A stretch of DNA of 64,000 nucleotides from the NCBI RefSeq assembly GCF_904848625.1, contig NZ_CAJHCP010000016.1:98776-162775 (forward strand), read 5' to 3'. The notes under the pieces were generated by a model. That model searched no databases and was not told where the DNA came from. It saw only the letters and a list, made by a program, of their open reading frames with translations. Positions 8,395 through 17,058 of the stretch are shown one piece after another; the stretch's first letter is position 1; each line of letters opens with the position of its first letter. This stretch comes from Paraburkholderia metrosideri. GTDB taxonomy: Bacteria > Pseudomonadota > Gammaproteobacteria > Burkholderiales > Burkholderiaceae. Both the position numbers and the translations under genes were made by a program.

Positions 8395-8670
8395 AGGCTG
8401 ACGCGCGAGCCGTATTGGACGTGCTGGTCGCGCATCGATTTCGGACGAAGGCCGCATGGAAGGGTTGCCGCGATTCAACGCGTTGAACTGCGCGGACGCG
8501 CAACGCTAGCTGGCGGGCAAAAAACACAGCAAAAGCACTAAAAAAAACACCGCAAAAACCCGCCATCCCGAGCATGGCCCGGTTATTGGGTGGCCCCGTC
8601 GCACTGCTTCAACGCAGTGGCCTCACGGCGGCACGGCGTCGCGAACGCCAACGCCAACGCCAATTAAGAC
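8395..8670. other. Gap of about 275 bp
   Basis: No gene is seen. It contains an A-rich stretch flanked by a TGGCGGG/CCCGCCA inverted pair (about 8511-8564) and a short CGCCAA triplicate at 8648-8662, next to the end of the small membrane-protein gene. Open frames here lack protein character. Confidence 0.5.
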
Positions 8671-8859
8671 TCACGTCAGCGTCGGCAGGAATTCGAGCAG
8701 CAGGAAACACAGCATCCCGCCAATAAGCGCGCCGATCAGGTTCGGATGGTATTTGTGCCGTATCCGCATGACGACCGCCAGTCCGCCGACCAGCAGCAGT
8801 CCAAGACAAATAAAAGCAATCATCACCTGCGAGATCGCGGCAGTGCTGTCGATGTGCAT
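8671..8859 (-). CDS. Small two-helix membrane protein, unknown function
   Basis: 62 residues with two hydrophobic segments (about residues 11-31 and 41-58) joined by a basic loop (RIRHKYHPN). A strong AAGGAGG ribosome site lies 7-8 bases before the ATG at 8859, which argues that it is really translated. It has no cysteine pairs, signal peptidase site or known motif. It could be a short inner-membrane accessory protein. I do not recognise the family. Confidence 0.65.
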   Translation of the reverse strand: MHIDSTAAISQVMIAFICLGLLLVGGLAVVMRIRHKYHPNLIGALIGGMLCFLLLEFLPTLT

Positions 8860-9038
8860 GGCGCCCCTCCTTGAAACCCTTTGTAGTCATTTGTGAAATG
8901 AGTATAGGGCGACCTGTAAGGAGAATCATGTTGCAAAGCAGCAGTCGCAGCATCGCGCAGACGGCCGGAGAGCGGCCACCAGCAAGCTTCTCCTGTCACA
9001 TCAAGGTGTTGCGAAGATGCCGCCGCACGCCTACCGGT

Positions 9039-9749
9039 TTACCCGCTCCGTAAAGAACCGAGGTCGTTTTCGTCGAGCCATTGCCATGCGCCGGGCGCCA
9101 GCGTGGACGGCAACGCCAGTCCGCCGACCCGCTCGCGATGCAGCGCTTCGCAACGGTTGCCCGAGGCCGCGATCATCCGTTTGACCTGGTGATATTTGCC
9201 TTCCATCACGGTGAGCGCCAGCGTGCGCTCGTCGCGTGCTTCGGCGTTGACGGCCGCAACCGCCTTGGTTTCGCCGTGCAGCAATACGCCATCGCGCAGC
9301 GCCTGCAATTGCGTGTCGTCGAGCGGATGACGCGTGGTCGCGACGTACACCTTCGGCACCTTGCGTTTCGGCGACGTGAACAGGTGCACGAATTTGCCGT
9401 CGTCGGAAAGCAGCAGCAGGCCGGTGGTGTCCTGATCGAGCCGGCCCACGCATTGCACGCCGCGCTCCGCGAATTGCGGCGGCAGCAGGCTGAACACGCT
9501 CAGATGATGTTGCGGATCGCGCGAACATTCGTAGCCGGCGGGCTTGTTCAACAGCAGATAAGCGTGCTCGCGATACGGCCAGTCGACGCCATCCACGTTG
9601 AAGCGGAAGGTGTCGTCGAGGACGGGGAAGTCGGCGTCGGCGTCGGTGCATACCGTGCCGCTGATGCTCACGCGAGCGTCGGCAACGAGCGCGCGGCATT
9701 GACGTCGCGAGCCGAAACCTTGAGTGAAGAGGAGGCTTTCGAGATTCAT
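9039..9749 (-). CDS. rsuA: 16S rRNA pseudouridine(516) synthase RsuA
   Basis: 236 residues from ATG 9749 (MNLESLLFTQGFGSRRQC). The frame extends 30 codons upstream but that part is unlike the family. An S4-like RNA-binding region covers residues 1-60, followed by the pseudouridine synthase domain with YLLLNKPAGYECS, the catalytic Asp in VGRLDQDTTGLLLLSDDG, and VMEGKYHQVKRM... LHRERVGG near the end. These blocks follow E. coli RsuA closely, better than RluB or RluE/F. It isomerises U516 in the small ribosomal subunit. Its start is about 90 bp from the divergent MFS gene. Confidence 0.88.
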   Translation of the reverse strand: MNLESLLFTQGFGSRRQCRALVADARVSISGTVCTDADADFPVLDDTFRFNVDGVDWPYREHAYLLLNKPAGYECSRDPQHHLSVFSLLPPQFAERGVQCVGRLDQDTTGLLLLSDDGKFVHLFTSPKRKVPKVYVATTRHPLDDTQLQALRDGVLLHGETKAVAAVNAEARDERTLALTVMEGKYHQVKRMIAASGNRCEALHRERVGGLALPSTLAPGAWQWLDENDLGSLRSG

Positions 9750-9841
9750 GGCGAGCGAAGAATAACACCGCAAGAAGCGAGGCGCCCCGTCACGCCGGAC
9801 GGACGACGATGGTCGCTCCCTCCCGTCGCAGGAATTCAATC

Positions 9842-11107
9842 ATGCAGGTTACTTCGTCGTCTACGTCCACCTCATCCCCGGTCCGTTTGTCTGCTGCGTT
9901 CCAGCGGCTCGCATGGTCGAATCTGGCCGCCCAATCCGCTGAGCAGATCAGCCTCGCCGCCGCGCCGCTCGTCGCCGTATTCGCGCTCGGCGCCGATGCG
10001 CGCGACACCGGCCTTTTGCAAACCGCGCAAACCCTGCCGTTCCTGTTGCTCTCTTTGCCGCTCGGCGTATGGGCCGACCGCCGCTCGCGCCGCACGCTGA
10101 TGACGCTCGCCGAAAGCGTGCGCGTATTCGCGATGCTGTGCGTGCTGCTGTTGGTGATCGCCCATGCGCTGACTCTGCCGATGCTCGCCGCGCTCGGCTT
10201 TATCGCCGCGACCGGCACCGTGGCCTACAACGTCGCGGCGCCTTCGCTGGTGCCTTCCATCGTGCCGCGCGAAGCCTTCGCGGTCGCGAATGGCCGGCTC
10301 GAACTGGCGCGCAGTGTCGCGTATTCGGCGGGGCCGGCGCTCGGTGGCTTGCTGGTCGGCTGGATTGGCGCGGGTTGGGCGTATGGCTGCGCAGCGGCGC
10401 TGTCGGCGCTGGCCGTCGGGTTGCTGGCGGGGCTGCATGAACCGTCGCGTGCGCTCGCGCCACGGCGTCATTTCATGCTCGAACTGCGCGACGGTACGCG
10501 CTTCGTGTGGCGCGACGCGCTGCTGCGGCCGATGCTCGCAACGGCGGTGTTCTTCAACCTCGGCTTCTTCATCCTGCAAGCGGTGTATGTGCCGTACGCA
10601 GTACATCGGCTGGGGCTGTCCGCGTCGGCGGTGGGCGTGACGCTCGGTGCTTATGGCGTCGGCATGGTGTGCGGTGCGCTGGCCGCGCCCGCGATCGCGC
10701 GGCGGCTGGCATTTGGCCGCATGCTGATCATCGGGCCGTCGTGTGGCTTGCTGGCGTCGCTCGTGATGGTGGCAACGCTCGTCGCGCCGTCGTTCTGGCT
10801 CGCAACCGCGAGTTTCTTCCTGCTCGGCGTGGGTCCGATCCTGTGGGTGGTCGGCTCGACCACGCTGCGTCAGGCGATCACCCCCGAACGGATGATGGGC
10901 CGCGTGTCGGCGCTGATCAGCACCGCCACCTACGGCGCGCGGCCGGTAGGCGCGTTGCTCGGCGCGGCGATCAGCGCACGCTGGAGTGTCGATGCCTGTC
11001 TGGTCGCGGCAGCGGTGGCCTTCCTCGTGCAGGCGCTGATCATTTTCACGTCACCGGCGGCACGGCTTCAACGTATTCCCGAACCCGGCGCCGCCGCAGC
11101 CTGCTGA
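9842..11107 (+). CDS. MFS transporter, probable exporter (EntS/MFS_3-like)
   Basis: 421 residues from ATG 9842, chosen because AGGAA lies about ten bases upstream; an earlier in-frame ATG at 9809 has no clear ribosome site. About twelve hydrophobic helices are visible. The loop between helices 2 and 3 reads LGVWADRRSRRTLM, the typical MFS D-R-x-x-R-R signature, and the second half repeats it weakly. The arrangement resembles enterobactin exporter-like drug or siderophore exporters. No ligand can be assigned. It sits between divergent rsuA and the RpiR gene, with no operon partner apparent. Confidence 0.82.
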   Translation: MQVTSSSTSTSSPVRLSAAFQRLAWSNLAAQSAEQISLAAAPLVAVFALGADARDTGLLQTAQTLPFLLLSLPLGVWADRRSRRTLMTLAESVRVFAMLCVLLLVIAHALTLPMLAALGFIAATGTVAYNVAAPSLVPSIVPREAFAVANGRLELARSVAYSAGPALGGLLVGWIGAGWAYGCAAALSALAVGLLAGLHEPSRALAPRRHFMLELRDGTRFVWRDALLRPMLATAVFFNLGFFILQAVYVPYAVHRLGLSASAVGVTLGAYGVGMVCGALAAPAIARRLAFGRMLIIGPSCGLLASLVMVATLVAPSFWLATASFFLLGVGPILWVVGSTTLRQAITPERMMGRVSALISTATYGARPVGALLGAAISARWSVDACLVAAAVAFLVQALIIFTSPAARLQRIPEPGAAAAC

Positions 11108-11172
11108 AAATGGATTTTCAGGCGGCCTGGCGCAGCCAGCATCACGCCGCTTGCCGCCAGGTGAAAACCCTT

Positions 11173-11228
11173 GGAAATGAAAATGTATTTTTATCTAGCG
11201 AATTTTTATGTAAATATAATTTCATTCC
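11173..11228 (+). promoter_or_regulatory. AT-rich inverted repeat with perfect TATAAT, upstream of the RpiR gene
   Basis: An A/T-rich island in GC-rich DNA. The left arm starts GGAAATGAAAATGTATTT and the right arm ends AATATAATTTCATTCC, an imperfect 20-bp inverted repeat. A perfect -10 (TATAAT, 11215-11220) lies within the right arm; the -35 (TTATCT or TATCTA near 11191) is weak. It fits an autoregulated promoter bound by the RpiR protein encoded 34 bases downstream. Confidence 0.55.
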
Positions 11229-11261
11229 ATTCGACCACCGCTACGGCTCTGCCGCGCTCGC

Positions 11262-12236
11262 ATGAACCATCATTCGTCTGCTGCTTCCAGTCCCGCCGAA
11301 CAGGCCATCGCCGCGCACATCGCGAAGGCGATGCCGACGCTGACGCCGATCCATCGGCGCATGGGCGAGTACGTGCTGGCCAATCTGTTCCGTGCGGCGA
11401 CCATGCGGATCGACGAACTGGCGAACGTGGTGGGCGCGTCGGTGGCGACGGCGAATCGCTTTGCGCGGGCGCTTGGTTTCGACGGCTACCCGCAGTTTCG
11501 CGAGGCGCTGGTGCGCGGTTTCGAGGCGACGCTCGCGCCAGTCGAGCGCTTGCGCAGTGCGCAGGAGTCGCTCGCCCCCGGCGACGATCTGGTCGACGCA
11601 TCGCTGGAACAGGCGGCCAGCAATCTGAACGCGACGCGCACGGCGATCGACCGCGCCGCTGCCGATGCCGCCGTTGAAGCCATCATCGCGGCGCGTCGCG
11701 TGTTCGTGCTCGGCTATGGCGCGAGCGCGTTTCTCGCCGGTCTGATGGAGCATGGGTTGACGCCGTATCACGACAACGTGCAGTCGCTTGCGTTGATGGG
11801 TGGCCCGACTCACGCGGCGCGCCGTCTGTTTGCGTCGAACGAAGGCGATCTGGTGATCGGCATCGCGTTCCCGCGTTATGTCGAAGACACGATCGAACTC
11901 GCGCGTCGCGCAGCAAGCCGGGGCGCGCGCGTGATGGCGCTCACCGACGGCCCGCATTCACCGCTCGCTCAATTCGCGAGCCTCTCGCTGCATATCCGGG
12001 CGGACCGGCGGCTCGCAGCGAACGCGGATTCCGCCGTGCTGGCCGTGATCGAAGCGTTGTGCGATGCGGTTGCGTATCGCACGAAACGCTCGGTGAAAGC
12101 GGCCGCCGAGGTCAGCGAATTCGTGCTGCCGTGGCTATTCGATCCGCAAACTGGCTCAGCCGATGCGCTCGACAAGCCGACGGCCGCCGCGACAAAAACT
12201 ACTCCCCGTAAAACTCGCACGACACAAAAGAAATAA
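11262..12236 (+). CDS. MurR/RpiR family transcriptional regulator
   Basis: 324 residues. The N-terminal HTH_6 domain (residues about 10-85) includes MRIDELANVVGASVATANRFARALGFDGYPQFREAL, summarised here as the RpiR pattern. A SIS sugar-phosphate-binding domain follows (about 130-270) with VFVLGYGASAFLAG and GIAFPRYVEDT. A Lys/Thr/Ala-rich tail ends the protein. Such regulators sense phosphosugars, for example N-acetylmuramate-6-P for MurR. Its TAA overlaps the ATG of iaaA (TAATG), so it is co-transcribed with the peptide-scavenging genes and probably controls them. Confidence 0.9.
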   Translation: MNHHSSAASSPAEQAIAAHIAKAMPTLTPIHRRMGEYVLANLFRAATMRIDELANVVGASVATANRFARALGFDGYPQFREALVRGFEATLAPVERLRSAQESLAPGDDLVDASLEQAASNLNATRTAIDRAAADAAVEAIIAARRVFVLGYGASAFLAGLMEHGLTPYHDNVQSLALMGGPTHAARRLFASNEGDLVIGIAFPRYVEDTIELARRAASRGARVMALTDGPHSPLAQFASLSLHIRADRRLAANADSAVLAVIEALCDAVAYRTKRSVKAAAEVSEFVLPWLFDPQTGSADALDKPTAAATKTTPRKTRTTQKK

Positions 12237-13228
12237 TGAATTCCAACGCAGTCATTGCCATCCATGGCGGCGCAGGCACGATCCTGCGCTCGTCGATGTC
12301 GGCTAGCGCCGAAGCCGACTATCACGCAGCGTTGCAGGCGGTGCTGAGCGCCGCTCAACGCGTGCTCGCCGAAGGCGGCAGCGCACTCGACGCGGTCAGC
12401 GTCGCGGTTCGTCTTCTCGAAGACTGTCCGCTGTTCAACGCGGGACACGGCGCGGTGTACACGGCAGCGGGCACGCACGAACTCGACGCGGCGATCATGG
12501 ACGGCAGCACGCTCGATGCCGGCGCGGTCTGCTGCGTCACCCGCGTGCGCAATCCGATTCTCGCGGCGCGCAGCGTGCTCGAAAAGAGCGAGCATGTGCT
12601 GTTCACCGGCGAAGGCGCGGAAGCGTTCGCCGCCGCACAAGGACTCGAATTCGTCGATCCCGCTTATTTCGATACCGAAGCGCGCCATCGTCAGTGGATG
12701 CTGGCGCGCGGTCAGCAACGCGCGATGCTCGATCATGATGGCGCGACGCTCGCGTCCGACGCATCGTTGAAAAGCGCCGAACCCACGCCGCACGAGCCGA
12801 TCGATCCGAACCGCAAGTTCGGCACGGTAGGCGCAGTTGCGCTCGACATCCACGGTCACCTGGCGGCGGCGACGTCGACCGGCGGCGTGACCAACAAACA
12901 GGTCGGCCGGGTCGGCGATACACCGCTGATCGGCGCAGGCTGCTACGCGGACGACGCCACCTGCGCCGTCTCGACGACCGGCTCCGGCGAAATGTTCATG
13001 CGCATGGTCGCCGCGTACGACGTCGCCGCGCAAATGGCGTATCGCCAGGTGTCGTTGCAGGAGGCGGCGCACGACGTGGTGATGAACCGCCTGCCAAAGA
13101 TCAACGGACGCGGCGGTCTGATCGCCGTCGACGCGCACGGCAACGTCACGTTGCCGTTCAACACCGAAGGCATGTATCGCGGCTTCGCGCGGCTCAGCGA
13201 AGCGCCCGAGACGGCGATCTATCGCTAA
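12236..13228 (+). CDS. iaaA: Isoaspartyl peptidase/L-asparaginase (Ntn hydrolase)
   Basis: 330 residues. Family blocks are visible: AIHGGAGTI at the N-terminus, NAGHGAVYTAAGTHELDAAIM, then the autocleavage site with Thr197 in KFGTVGAVALD and GTGSGEMFMRM-type binding residues further on. The precursor should cut before Thr197 to give alpha and beta chains. It hydrolyses isoaspartyl dipeptides and asparagine in the cytoplasm. Translational overlap with the regulator and the following importer genes indicate that imported peptides feed it. Confidence 0.92.
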   Translation: MNSNAVIAIHGGAGTILRSSMSASAEADYHAALQAVLSAAQRVLAEGGSALDAVSVAVRLLEDCPLFNAGHGAVYTAAGTHELDAAIMDGSTLDAGAVCCVTRVRNPILAARSVLEKSEHVLFTGEGAEAFAAAQGLEFVDPAYFDTEARHRQWMLARGQQRAMLDHDGATLASDASLKSAEPTPHEPIDPNRKFGTVGAVALDIHGHLAAATSTGGVTNKQVGRVGDTPLIGAGCYADDATCAVSTTGSGEMFMRMVAAYDVAAQMAYRQVSLQEAAHDVVMNRLPKINGRGGLIAVDAHGNVTLPFNTEGMYRGFARLSEAPETAIYR

Positions 13229-13316
13229 ACCGCCTGACTGCATTCCGATCGAACCTCGCCCGAATGAATCATCGCGTGAGCTCACGCTAGCCGCGTCCGT
13301 ATTCCAAGGAACCACC

Positions 13317-15239
13317 GTGCCTAATTCATCGCACACCAGCCATTCGCTTATCGACACCCTGCCGCCGCAACGCGTGCTCGCGGTCGACGATCTGTCGGTC
13401 GCGTTTCGCGGCGGCGACGCGACCTTCAACGCGGTGCGCAATCTGTCGCTGACGGTCGAGCGCGGCGAGACGCTGGCGATCGTCGGCGAATCGGGTTCGG
13501 GCAAATCGGTGACTTCGCTCGCGTTGATGCGGCTGATCGAGCAGGGCGGTGGGCGCCTTGCCGGCGGCAGCGTCATGTTCCGGCGCCGCGACGGCAACGT
13601 GCTCGATCTCGCGAAAGCGTCGAACGGCACGATGCGCTCGATTCGCGGCGCCGACATCGCGATGATCTTCCAGGAGCCGATGACGTCGCTCAATCCGGTC
13701 TTCACGGTTGGCGATCAGATCAGCGAGGCGATCGCGCTGCATCAGGGCAAGAGCCGCAGCGCCGCGCATGCGGAAACGCTGCGTCTGCTGGAACTCGTGC
13801 GGATTCCCGAAGCGCGGCGGGTGGCGGCGCGCTTTCCGCATCAACTGTCGGGTGGCATGCGGCAACGCGTGATGATCGCGATGGCGCTGTCGTGCAAGCC
13901 CGCGCTGCTGATTGCCGATGAGCCGACCACCGCGCTCGACGTGACGATCCAGGCGCAGATTCTGCAACTGATTCGCGGCTTGCAGGACGAGATGAACATG
14001 GGCGTGATCTTCATCACGCACGACATGGGCGTGGTCGCCGAAGTGGCGGATCGCGTGCTCGTGATGTATCGCGGCGAGAAAGTGGAAGAGGGCGTGTCGG
14101 ACGCGTTGTTCGCCGCGCCGTCGCATCCTTATACGAAGGCGCTGCTGGCGGCCGTGCCGCGATTGGGCGCGATGCAGGGCACCGATCAACCGGCGCGCTT
14201 TCCGATTCTCACCATCGAACAGGCGAGGCTCGGCACCGCAGATCAGGCGTTGCGTGCTGCCGCAGCGGTGGCGAAAGAAGCGCAACCGCTGGTGTTGCAC
14301 AGCACGCCGCCGATTCTGCGCGTGCGCGATCTGGTCACGCGTTTTCCGGTCAGAAGCGGCATGTTCGGTCGCGTGACGGGCCGCGTGCATGCAGTCGAAA
14401 AAGTCAGCTTCGATCTGCGTCCTGGCGAAACGCTTGCGCTGGTTGGCGAGTCGGGGTGCGGTAAGTCGACCACCGGCCGCTCATTGCTGCGTCTGGTTGA
14501 AAGTCAGAGCGGTTCGATCGAATTCAACGGCCGCGAAATCAGTTCGCTGACGGGGCCCGCGTTGCAGGCGTTGCGCCGCGATATCCAGTTTATTTTCCAA
14601 GACCCGTTCGCGTCGCTGAATCCGCGTCTGACGGTCGGCTTTTCGATCATGGAGCCGTTGCTCGTGCATGGCGTCGCGCAAGGGGAAGAAGCGCAGGCCC
14701 GCGTCGAATGGCTGCTCGAAAAGGTCGGCTTGCCGCGCGAAGCGGCGCGTCGTTATCCGCACGAATTCTCCGGCGGTCAGCGGCAGCGGATCGCGATTGC
14801 GCGGGCGCTCGCGTTGAACCCGAAAGTCGTGATCGCCGATGAGTCCGTGTCCGCGCTCGATGTTTCCGTGCAGGCGCAGATCGTCAATCTGATGCTCGAT
14901 CTGCAGCGCGAACTCGGCGTCGCGTATCTGTTCATTTCGCACGATATGGCGGTGGTCGAGCGCGTCAGTCATCGCGTGGCGGTGATGTATCTCGGTCAGA
15001 TCGTCGAGATCGGGCCGCGGCGCGCAGTGTTCGAAGCGCCGCAGCATCCGTACACGAGGAAGCTGATGGGCGCGGTGCCGGTGGCCGATCCGGCACGCCG
15101 TCACGCAAAACGTCAACTCGCCGTCGATGAAATCCCGAGTCCGATCCGCTCGCTGGACGACGAACCGGTCGTCGCGCCGCTCGTCGCGGTGGGACCGGAT
15201 CACTACGTCGCGCAGCATCGCGTCGGCGGTGCTTACTGA
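13317..15239 (+). CDS. gsiA: Oligopeptide/glutathione ABC importer, double ATP-binding protein GsiA
   Basis: 640 residues from a GTG start with AAGGA eight bases upstream. Two complete ABC domains are fused: Walker A GESGSGKSV near residue 57 and GESGCGKST near 377, signatures LSGGMRQR and FSGGQRQR, Walker B LLIADEPTTALD and VVIADESVSALD. Each domain ends with the oligopeptide-type extension containing HPYT. This is the GsiA architecture (DppD plus DppF in one chain). It energises the GsiC/GsiD permease. Ligand could be glutathione, but the peptidase neighbours suggest other modified or D-peptides. Confidence 0.9.
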   Translation: MPNSSHTSHSLIDTLPPQRVLAVDDLSVAFRGGDATFNAVRNLSLTVERGETLAIVGESGSGKSVTSLALMRLIEQGGGRLAGGSVMFRRRDGNVLDLAKASNGTMRSIRGADIAMIFQEPMTSLNPVFTVGDQISEAIALHQGKSRSAAHAETLRLLELVRIPEARRVAARFPHQLSGGMRQRVMIAMALSCKPALLIADEPTTALDVTIQAQILQLIRGLQDEMNMGVIFITHDMGVVAEVADRVLVMYRGEKVEEGVSDALFAAPSHPYTKALLAAVPRLGAMQGTDQPARFPILTIEQARLGTADQALRAAAAVAKEAQPLVLHSTPPILRVRDLVTRFPVRSGMFGRVTGRVHAVEKVSFDLRPGETLALVGESGCGKSTTGRSLLRLVESQSGSIEFNGREISSLTGPALQALRRDIQFIFQDPFASLNPRLTVGFSIMEPLLVHGVAQGEEAQARVEWLLEKVGLPREAARRYPHEFSGGQRQRIAIARALALNPKVVIADESVSALDVSVQAQIVNLMLDLQRELGVAYLFISHDMAVVERVSHRVAVMYLGQIVEIGPRRAVFEAPQHPYTRKLMGAVPVADPARRHAKRQLAVDEIPSPIRSLDDEPVVAPLVAVGPDHYVAQHRVGGAY

Positions 15240-15253
15240 AGCAGACCGACGCA

Positions 15254-15313
15254 TTTGAAGCAACCCGAAGTATCTCGAAGCACCTCGAAGCACCTTGAAG
15301 CATCTCGAAGCAA
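15254..15313 (+). repeat. Six tandem 10-bp repeats between gsiA and gsiB
   Basis: Six adjacent decamers with consensus CTCGAAGCAC: copies at 15254, 15264, 15274, 15284, 15294 and 15304. The central two are identical and the outer copies differ by one to four bases. The 10-bp period matches one DNA helical turn, so equivalent bases face the same side. It lies in the untranslated gap right after gsiA and about 70 bases before the gsiB start. Confidence 0.85.
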
Positions 15314-15384
15314 AAACCCAAAGCAAAACGATTTTTTTTCGCAGCCTCTCAACCTGATTTGTTTCGCGGCCTGGAGTCAACCTC

Positions 15385-16947
15385 ATGAACCTGCTGGTCC
15401 CGTCTTCTCCGTTTCGTTTGCGCGCGCTGGTTAGCGGCGGCGCGGTAGTGTTCGCGATGCTCGCGGGCAATATGGCGCACGCCGAAACCCAGGCCGTGAT
15501 GGCCGTCGCGTCGACCTTCACGACGCTCGATCCGTACGATGCGAACGACACGCTGTCGCAAGCCGTGGCAAAGTCGTTCTATCAAGGGCTGTTCGGTTTC
15601 GACAAGGACATGAAGCTGGTCAATGTGCTGGCCGACAGCTACGTAGCGAGCCCGGACGCGCGCGTCTATACGTTCAAGCTGCGCCACGGCGTGAAGTTCC
15701 AGGACGGCACCGATTTCAACGCAGCCGCCGTGAAAGCAAACTTCGACCGCGTGACCGATCCGGCGAACAAGCTCAAGCGCTACAACATGTTCAGCCGCAT
15801 CGACAAGACCGAAGTGGTCGATCCGTACACGGTGAAGGTCACGCTGAAGACGCCGTTCTCGGCATTCGTCAACGTGCTCGCGCATCCGTCGGCGGTGATG
15901 ATTTCACCCGATGCCTTGAAGAAGTACGGCAAGGACATTGCGTTTCATCCGGTCGGCACGGGTCCGTTCGAACTGGTGAAGTGGGATCCGGCGGGCGACC
16001 TGACAGTGAAGAAGTTCGCCGGTTACTGGAAGAAGGGCTACCCGAAGATCGACGCGATCGACTGGAAGCCGGTGGTCGACAACAACACGCGCGCCGCGCT
16101 GATGAGCACCGGCGAAGCGGACTTCGCATTCCAGGTGCCGTACGAACAGGCCGCGCAATTGCAGGCGAACCCGAAGGTCGATCTGGTCGCCGCGCCGTCG
16201 ATCGTCCAGCGCTATATCAGCCTGAACGTGAACCAGAAGCCGTTCGACAACCCGAAGGTGCGTGAAGCGCTGAACTACGCGGTGAACAAGGACGCGCTGA
16301 TCAAGGTTGCGTTCTCCGGTTACGCGACGCCGGCCGAAGGGGTGGTGCCGCAAGGCGTGGACTACGCGACGAAGCTCGGCCCGTGGCCGTACGATCCGGC
16401 GAAGGCGCGCGCGTTGCTGAAGGAAGCGGGTTATCCGAACGGTTTCGAAACGACGTTGTGGTCCGGGTATAACTACTCGACCGCGCAAAAGGTGATCCAG
16501 TTCGTGCAGCAGCAACTCGCGCAGGTGGGCGTGAAGGCACAGGTCGAAGCGCTCGAAGCGGGTCAGCGCGTCGCCAAGGTGGAGAGCGCGCAGGACCCGG
16601 CCAAGGCGCCGGTGCGGATGTACTACATCGGCTGGTCGTCGTCGACGGGTGAGGCCGACTGGGCGATCTCGCCGCTGCTCTCATCCTCAGCGTTTCCGCC
16701 GAAGATGGTCAACACCGCGTACTACAGGAACGATACGGTCGACAGCGATCTGAAGCAGGCGCTCGAAACCACCGACCGCACGCAGAAGACCGCGCTCTAC
16801 GCCGACGCGCAAAAGCGCATCTGGACCGACGCGCCGTGGATCTTCCTCGTGAAGGAGAAGGTCGTGTACGCGCGCAGCAAGCGTCTGTCGGGTGCGTACG
16901 TTGCGCCGGACGGCTCGTTCAATTTCGACGAAATCGCAATCAGGTAA
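15385..16947 (+). CDS. gsiB: Oligopeptide/glutathione ABC importer, periplasmic binding protein GsiB
   Basis: 520 residues, a family 5 solute-binding protein. A signal peptide covers residues 1-33, with predicted cleavage after AHA. Family traits are TLDPYDANDTLSQAVAKSFY near the N-terminus, the YTFKLRHGVKFQDG block and the later DNPKVREALNYAVNKD block. It binds peptides in the periplasm and delivers them to GsiC/GsiD. Size and order match gsiABCD of enterobacteria. The ligand cannot be decided from sequence. Confidence 0.9.
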   Translation: MNLLVPSSPFRLRALVSGGAVVFAMLAGNMAHAETQAVMAVASTFTTLDPYDANDTLSQAVAKSFYQGLFGFDKDMKLVNVLADSYVASPDARVYTFKLRHGVKFQDGTDFNAAAVKANFDRVTDPANKLKRYNMFSRIDKTEVVDPYTVKVTLKTPFSAFVNVLAHPSAVMISPDALKKYGKDIAFHPVGTGPFELVKWDPAGDLTVKKFAGYWKKGYPKIDAIDWKPVVDNNTRAALMSTGEADFAFQVPYEQAAQLQANPKVDLVAAPSIVQRYISLNVNQKPFDNPKVREALNYAVNKDALIKVAFSGYATPAEGVVPQGVDYATKLGPWPYDPAKARALLKEAGYPNGFETTLWSGYNYSTAQKVIQFVQQQLAQVGVKAQVEALEAGQRVAKVESAQDPAKAPVRMYYIGWSSSTGEADWAISPLLSSSAFPPKMVNTAYYRNDTVDSDLKQALETTDRTQKTALYADAQKRIWTDAPWIFLVKEKVVYARSKRLSGAYVAPDGSFNFDEIAIR

Positions 16948-17058
16948 TGCGTTGCCCCTGCGGCCCGACATGTTGATGAATCAACGTAGCGGGCTGCGCC
17001 GCCGCCTCGCCGCCGCACGCGATTCCTCGTTACCCGCATCACTGCAGGATAGGGTTTC

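Noticed and set aside
15254..15313. CRISPR array
   Set aside because: The 10-bp repeats are directly adjacent without spacers; no cas genes nearby.
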